Source: Comamonadaceae bacterium
Lineage (GTDB): Bacteria; Pseudomonadota; Gammaproteobacteria; Burkholderiales; Burkholderiaceae_C
Assembly: GCA_027486555.1 (NCBI GenBank)
Contig: JAIXOX010000059.1
Coordinates: 1 to 46,260 of the forward strand
Direction: 5' to 3'
DNA length: 46,260 nt
Part shown: positions 42,189-46,260 of the stretch, piece by piece
Position numbering within the stretch: position 1 is the first letter of the stretch
How the letters are laid out: each line of letters opens with the position of its first letter
Made by a program: the position numbers and the translations under genes
The notes under the pieces: generated by a model
Seen by the model: only the letters and a program-made list of their open reading frames with translations
What the model was told of the DNA's origin: nothing
The model's database searches: none

Positions 42189-43481
42189 TCATGACGCTAC
42201 ACCGCTGAGTGCTTGAGGCACCCAGTCCTTTAAGTTGTGGTCCTGATTGGCCAACCATTCGGCAGGCGGATATTGGCCGGCTTCCAGCCATTTCTTGCCC
42301 AAGACATAGGCCATAGGGGCTTGCCACGCATCAACAGCAACCAACCGAGACCCTTGGTAAGACCAGATACTGCGCCCCTGCGCACCCTCTTGGCGCTCCA
42401 CCCAACGGTCTGCCGATGACCATAAGCCTGCAATTTGCAAACGCCCACCGTATTGGTCGGACCAGAACCAGGGCACAAAAGGCAGTGGTTCTGGTCGGGC
42501 CATCATGGCTGCAGCCACCAAGGCGGCTTGGTGGTTGGCGTTGCCCACTGACTCGATGCGCATCGCTTGGTCCCGGTGTCTGGCCACATCCCCCAAGGCC
42601 CAAATCGCGGGGTCCTCGGTTTGGCCGTGGGCATTGACCACAATGCCATTGCCCACCTCCAAGCCGCAGGCTTTGGCCAAAGCGTCACGGGGCACCGCGC
42701 CAATACCGGCCAACAGCACGTCAGCCTGAAGTTCGCGCAGAGGGCCCTCGGCGGTTTGGATGCGTACGCTGCTGATTTTTCTCCCTTCGCGCTGCAGTGC
42801 CGTGACCTGGGCGCCTTCGAAAATCTGCACGCCATGCGATTGGTGCAACTGACGCAGCAAGTGGGCGGTGGCCTCAGGCGCTACGCGCTGCAAAATGCGC
42901 GGCGCCAGCTCCACAATGCAGACCTCACAGCCCAAGGCCCTGGCCGTGGCTGCCACCTCCAGACCGATGTAGCCGCCACCGACGATGACCAGATGGCCAC
43001 ACGCCAGCAAGGCAGCGCGCAAGGCCGCCGCGTCGTCGAAATCGCGCAGCACATGAACGCCATCGGCCAGGCCCAAAGCCTCGCCGCCTGTGACCGGATC
43101 GGTCCATGCTCGAGGCGCAGAGCCGGTGGCCAAAATGAGTGCGTCATAGGTCATGGACTCGGGGGCTGATGCCGATTGCAAGTGCACACGACGGGCCGCG
43201 CGGTCAATGCCGGTGACCGTGGCACAGACATGGCGGGTCACCCGGTGGGTCACGTACCAGGACTCGGGGCGCAGGCTCATCGATGCCATGTCTGCCCCCT
43301 CCAGCAAGGCCTTTTTAGACAAGGGCGGCCGGTGGTAAGGCAAGCCATTTTCGGCAGTAATGAGCACCAGCTCCCCAGCAAAACCTTGGCTGCGCAACTG
43401 CGCGACCACGGCTGCACCGGCATGACCACCCCCCACCACCACCACCGTGGCGTCGGGTCCCAAGGCCTCCCAGTCTTGCAC
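42189..43481 (-). CDS. ferredoxin reductase, FAD/NAD(P)-dependent (putidaredoxin-reductase family)
   Basis: A 430-residue flavoprotein. The FAD Rossmann motif is VVVVGGGHAGAAVVAQL, then PYHRPPLSKKAL typical of this family. The NAD(P) motif is LVIVGGGYIGLEVAATA and the C-terminal FAD motif is DPAIWALGDVARH. No suitable ATG precedes the first strand. GTG at 43481 with AAGGA six bases upstream is the best start, 10 nt after the glutamine-synthetase-like stop. It oxidises NADH and reduces the [2Fe-2S] ferredoxin encoded next, completing a class I P450 electron chain. Confidence 0.9.
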   Translation of the reverse strand: MQDWEALGPDATVVVVGGGHAGAAVVAQLRSQGFAGELVLITAENGLPYHRPPLSKKALLEGADMASMSLRPESWYVTHRVTRHVCATVTGIDRAARRVHLQSASAPESMTYDALILATGSAPRAWTDPVTGGEALGLADGVHVLRDFDDAAALRAALLACGHLVIVGGGYIGLEVAATARALGCEVCIVELAPRILQRVAPEATAHLLRQLHQSHGVQIFEGAQVTALQREGRKISSVRIQTAEGPLRELQADVLLAGIGAVPRDALAKACGLEVGNGIVVNAHGQTEDPAIWALGDVARHRDQAMRIESVGNANHQAALVAAAMMARPEPLPFVPWFWSDQYGGRLQIAGLWSSADRWVERQEGAQGRSIWSYQGSRLVAVDAWQAPMAYVLGKKWLEAGQYPPAEWLANQDHNLKDWVPQALSGVAS

Positions 43482-43491
43482 GAGCTGTCCT

Positions 43492-44784
43492 TCAGATGAA
43501 ACGGATGTAGTAATCACGAAGCGCAACACCTTCCAAAGCAGCGGTGCGTTCAATTTCATGGCGCTTGATGCCCACATGGTTGTCCACCAGACCTTGGCCC
43601 AAAGCCTGACTCAAGACAGTATCGGCTTCGAGCGCATCGAGCGCACCCGACAAGGTTTCGCAGACGCTTTCGGTGGCATCTTTGTTTTCCAAACAGTCAC
43701 CCGTCTCAGCTGGCTGCAGCGCATAGCCATTGACCACACCCAGACGCGCCGCTTGCAAGACTGCAGCGGTGTGGGTGTAGGGGTTGGCGGCGGCGTCGCC
43801 CATGCGGTGCTCAATGCGTGCGCCCGAACCTGTTTCGGCCGAAAGGCGCACCGTCACGCCCCGGTGGTCCACGGCCCAGTTTTTCCAAAAGCCAGACAGG
43901 CTGGCCGGTTGCAGGCGTTGGTAAGAATTGGTGCTGGGGGCCAACAAGCCCGCCAGCGCCTGGTGGTGGTGCATCAGTCCGGCAGTGCAGCCGAGCGTCA
44001 ATGCGTTGAACTGGCTGGCATCGTGGCCGCCCGAAATCACGTTGTGGCCTTGGCCATCGCGCAGGCTGAAGTTGATGTGCACGCCGCTGCCGCCCACCGT
44101 GAGGATGGGCTTGGGCATGAAGGTCAGCACGATGCCGTGCTGGAAAGCGACTTCACGCGCCAGCAGACGGAACAAAAAGATGTCGTCCACCGCCTTGACG
44201 GCGCGGTCGTAGGTGAGCGTGAACTCGAACTGGGGCGCATCGTATTCGGTGTTCATGCTGTCGATGCGAAAGCCCGCTGCCGTGGCTTTTTCCCACAGGG
44301 CGTCGGTGAAGCCCCTGGGGTCGGAAAAGGGACCTGTGGAATACACATGGGCCGCGGGCGTGTCATAAGGCTTGAGCGAGCCGTCAGGCTCGATCTGGAA
44401 GGCAAAGGCTTCGAGCTCAATGCCCACCATCGGCTCGTACCCCATGGCCTGCCAGTCGGCCACGGCGCGTTTCAAGGCACTGCGTCCGCACATCGGCAGG
44501 GGTGTGCCGTCGTTGGCTTTCAGGTCACCAATCGCCACTTGGGTGAAGGGCTGCCAGCCGGGGCGGATGTCCTCGGGGGTGTAGACGGCCTCCATGTCGG
44601 GCAGGCCTTCCATGACCATCGCACCCGGGGCCGGGATCAGCTCTTTTTCGTAAGTGACGCCAAAAGTGCCCCGGCAAAAACGGGCACCGCCGCCCTGACC
44701 AGGCTTGAGCGTGACGTATTTGCCCCGCGCAATGGCCAGGTGGTCGCAATACAGCACCCGCAGGCGTTCTTGAACATTTGACAT
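43492..44784 (-). CDS. glutamine-synthetase-family ligase (PuuA/GlnA-like)
   Basis: A 430-residue member of the glutamine synthetase superfamily. Seen are EPMVGIELEAFAFQ (metal-binding Glu strand), the segment MNTEYDAPQFEFTLTY, GSGVHINFSLRDG (His loop), LLAPSTNSYQRL (conserved N/Y loop), and VRLSAETGSGARIEHRMGD with the arginines. It lacks the length of housekeeping GlnA (about 470). The family includes gamma-glutamylpolyamine and other amine ligases (PuuA, GlnA3/4). Placement between a P450 and its ferredoxin chain suggests gamma-glutamylation of an amine. ATG 44784 has AAAGGA upstream. Confidence 0.85.
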   Translation of the reverse strand: MSNVQERLRVLYCDHLAIARGKYVTLKPGQGGGARFCRGTFGVTYEKELIPAPGAMVMEGLPDMEAVYTPEDIRPGWQPFTQVAIGDLKANDGTPLPMCGRSALKRAVADWQAMGYEPMVGIELEAFAFQIEPDGSLKPYDTPAAHVYSTGPFSDPRGFTDALWEKATAAGFRIDSMNTEYDAPQFEFTLTYDRAVKAVDDIFLFRLLAREVAFQHGIVLTFMPKPILTVGGSGVHINFSLRDGQGHNVISGGHDASQFNALTLGCTAGLMHHHQALAGLLAPSTNSYQRLQPASLSGFWKNWAVDHRGVTVRLSAETGSGARIEHRMGDAAANPYTHTAAVLQAARLGVVNGYALQPAETGDCLENKDATESVCETLSGALDALEADTVLSQALGQGLVDNHVGIKRHEIERTAALEGVALRDYYIRFI

Positions 44785-44795
44785 GGTGGTTCCTT

Positions 44796-45038
44796 TCAAC
44801 CTAGAAACGGTAATTGAACGTGCCCTGATGTGCTGGGCAGGGGTGCTCTGGCAAGGCGTGAGGAGGCCGCAGGCTGTCCCCCTGCAACGACGAACAACGC
44901 AGCCAGAGCGCCGCTGCGCAGTGCAGCAGGGTACGTAGCGGAGTAAGCAAACAAGTGCGTGTGTTTGAAAGCATCAAGGGCAGCTCTCATGTGGGTGTTG
45001 TGAAACAAGAAGCGGTCAATTGCGGTTTCTAGGTTCAT
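44796..45038 (-). CDS. possible 80-residue ORF inside an inverted-repeat element
   Basis: An uninterrupted frame fills the gap between the P450 and the glutamine-synthetase-like gene. Its ATG overlaps the P450 stop (ATGA), and its stop is 11 nt before the next start. It reads MNLETAIDRFLFHNTHMRAA at the N-terminus, then an alanine- and serine-rich tail. No family is recognised. The DNA is a structured inverted-repeat element (44798-45035), so the frame may be accidental, with the coupling serving only to carry ribosomes through. Confidence 0.25.
   Translation of the reverse strand: MNLETAIDRFLFHNTHMRAALDAFKHTHLFAYSATYPAALRSGALAALFVVAGGQPAASSRLARAPLPSTSGHVQLPFLG
44798..45035. repeat. 238-bp element bounded by 20-nt inverted repeats (MITE-like or structured leader)
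   Basis: The left end AACCTAGAAACGGTAATTGA (44798-44817) and right end TCAATTGCGGTTTCTAGGTT (45016-45035) are inverted copies with 18 of 20 matches. Inside are nested smaller repeats: GCTCTGGC (44845-44852) with GCCAGAGC (44902-44909), and GCAGG (44869-44873) with CCTGC (44881-44885). The whole stretch could fold into one branched structure. No target-site duplication is seen at the ends. Confidence 0.55.
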
Positions 45039-46260
45039 ATGAGGTGCATGCGCACGGGTAAGCGTTTGATACCGGAGACAAAGTTGGATCGCAAGAAGGC
45101 GTGCTCACCCGTTTGCTCGATGCGGTCGACACGCTTGATCAGCTCTTGCATCAAGACGCGCAACTCCAGCCGGGCCAGCCACATGCCCAAGCAGGCATGC
45201 GCCCCGCCCTGCCCGAACGCCAGGTGGCGGTTCACGCCCCGGCTCAGGTCGACGGTGAACGGCCGGTCAAAGGCCCGCTCGTCGCGGTTGCCCGAGATGA
45301 ACCAGAGCAGCACCTTGTCGCCCGCCTTGACCTGTTTGCCGTGGTACTCGAAGTCCTCGGTCGCGGTGCGGCGAAAGTGCGTGGCGGGTGAGGCCCAGCG
45401 GATGAATTCGTCAGACACGCCCTCCCAGGCGGCTTCGCCTTGCACCGCCTTGAGCTGCGCCATCAGGCCGGGCTGGTTGGCCAGCGCGTGCAAGGCGGCA
45501 GCGATCGAATAGCGTGTGGTGTCGTTGCCTGCGGCCACCAGCAGGCAAAAGAAGTTGCGAAATTCGGTGTCGCTGATCACATTGCCTTGGGCGTCGGGCT
45601 GGGTGATCAGGTGCAGCACGCCGCTGGTGTCGCCCGATGCGCGCTTGCGCTCCATCATTTGGGCTGCGTAGTCAAACAGGTCAGCCCCGGCGGGAGAGCG
45701 AAACGGCATGAAGCGGTAGGCCTCGGTGTCCATTTTGTCGACCACATGGGTGGTGAAATCACTGTCGGTGTTGGCCATGAGCGCGTCGCCCTTGTCCACC
45801 AACCAATCCAGGTCTTCTTCGGGCAGGCCCGCGATGCGCCCGAGCATGCGCATCGGCAGCTGGCGGGCAATGTGGTGCGTGGCGTCAAACTCGCCCAGCG
45901 CCAGGGCCTGGTCGAGGATGCCCACACAGAGTTCACGGATCTGTTCTTCGTACAGCGCCATCATGGGCTTGGAAAAGGCCTTGGCCACCAGCATGCGGGT
46001 GCGGGTGTGTTCGGGCGGATCGGTTTCCTGAAAGGTGCGCCGCGCCATGTACTCCTCGTGCGACTGGTCTTCCATGCGGATGCCCTGGGCTGAACTCAAG
46101 CGCTGGTGGTTGCGGTTGAGCTCCAGGATGTCGGCATGCCGCGTGACCGACCAAAAACCTTTGCCATCGGCCCAATCGCACCAGGCCATGGGGTCTTCAT
46201 CGCGCAAGCGCTTGAACGTGTTGTGCGGCGTGCCGTTCACATAGCTGTCGTGGTCCGACA
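45035..46260 (-). CDS. cytochrome P450, 5' end beyond the window
   Basis: At least 408 residues are visible; the reading frame stays open to the right edge (DHDSYVNGTPHNTFKRL), so the start is outside. The I-helix oxygen-activation motif is AAGNDTTRYS, the ExxR motif is EFIRWASP, and the haem-thiolate loop is LAFGQGGAHACLG with Cys as the iron ligand. The soluble bacterial layout and partner genes (ferredoxin and FAD reductase) make it a class I monooxygenase. Its stop shares a base with the inverted-repeat element downstream. The substrate is unknown; the linked ligase points to an amine. Confidence 0.94.
   Translation of the reverse strand, partial: SDHDSYVNGTPHNTFKRLRDEDPMAWCDWADGKGFWSVTRHADILELNRNHQRLSSAQGIRMEDQSHEEYMARRTFQETDPPEHTRTRMLVAKAFSKPMMALYEEQIRELCVGILDQALALGEFDATHHIARQLPMRMLGRIAGLPEEDLDWLVDKGDALMANTDSDFTTHVVDKMDTEAYRFMPFRSPAGADLFDYAAQMMERKRASGDTSGVLHLITQPDAQGNVISDTEFRNFFCLLVAAGNDTTRYSIAAALHALANQPGLMAQLKAVQGEAAWEGVSDEFIRWASPATHFRRTATEDFEYHGKQVKAGDKVLLWFISGNRDERAFDRPFTVDLSRGVNRHLAFGQGGAHACLGMWLARLELRVLMQELIKRVDRIEQTGEHAFLRSNFVSGIKRLPVRMHLI

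Noticed and set aside
1..46260. CRISPR arrays, tRNA/rRNA genes, insertion sequences and prophage genes
   Set aside because: No regularly spaced repeats, cloverleaf or rRNA signatures, transposases, integrases or phage structural proteins were recognised.

Overview
The window looks like chromosomal DNA of a betaproteobacterium of the order Burkholderiales, most likely Comamonadaceae (Limnohabitans/Rhodoferax/Acidovorax-like). The grounds are the gene content: tripartite tricarboxylate (TctC-type) binding proteins, a complete ccoNOQP/ccoGHIS set with an Fnr gene, zapB-like/zapA followed by 6S RNA, and generally GC-rich coding sequence. This is inferred from protein families; no 16S gene is present.

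Layout. 1-4250: edge of an alpha/beta hydrolase, a class I/II aminotransferase, endonuclease III, and a two-gene TauD-like dioxygenase/serine hydrolase unit. 4398-10310: a glutaredoxin and a cobalamin uptake operon (btuB, a signal-less binding-protein homologue, btuF, btuC, btuD), all on the minus strand and preceded by a clear cobalamin riboswitch. 10426-11225: a ZapB-like protein, ZapA and 6S RNA. 11260-18483: an FAA-hydrolase/ketopantoate-reductase-like pair, a complete TctCBA transporter, and a divergent acyl-CoA ligase/TauE-like pair, together suggesting uptake and CoA activation of an unknown organic acid. 18526-30941: a SIMPL-domain protein followed by a microaerobic respiration block: a TauE/SafE-like membrane protein, hemN, fnr, a small membrane protein, ccoH, ccoG, ccoP, ccoQ, ccoO, ccoN, ccoS, ccoI and a universal stress protein. 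Three perfectly symmetrical FNR boxes sit at its promoters. 31077-35905: an orphan sugar-type binding protein, MatB-like malonyl-CoA synthetase, an orphan TctC and a HAD hydrolase. 35898-46260: a Tm-1-like protein, class III aminotransferase and aldehyde dehydrogenase, then a compact type II restriction-modification pair on the opposite strand, then a ferredoxin, ferredoxin reductase, glutamine-synthetase-like ligase and cytochrome P450.

How it fits together. The right end reads as an amine catabolic locus: a P450 with its own electron chain, a gamma-glutamyl-amine-type ligase, an aldehyde dehydrogenase, an aminotransferase and malonyl-CoA formation. It is interrupted by a restriction-modification pair whose promoter carries a near-consensus LexA (SOS) box. 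These two observations, the FNR box shared by ccoI and the stress protein (with a predicted leaderless ccoI transcript), and a 238-bp structured inverted-repeat element between the P450 and the ligase are the points most worth following. No tRNA, rRNA, CRISPR array, insertion sequence or prophage gene was seen.
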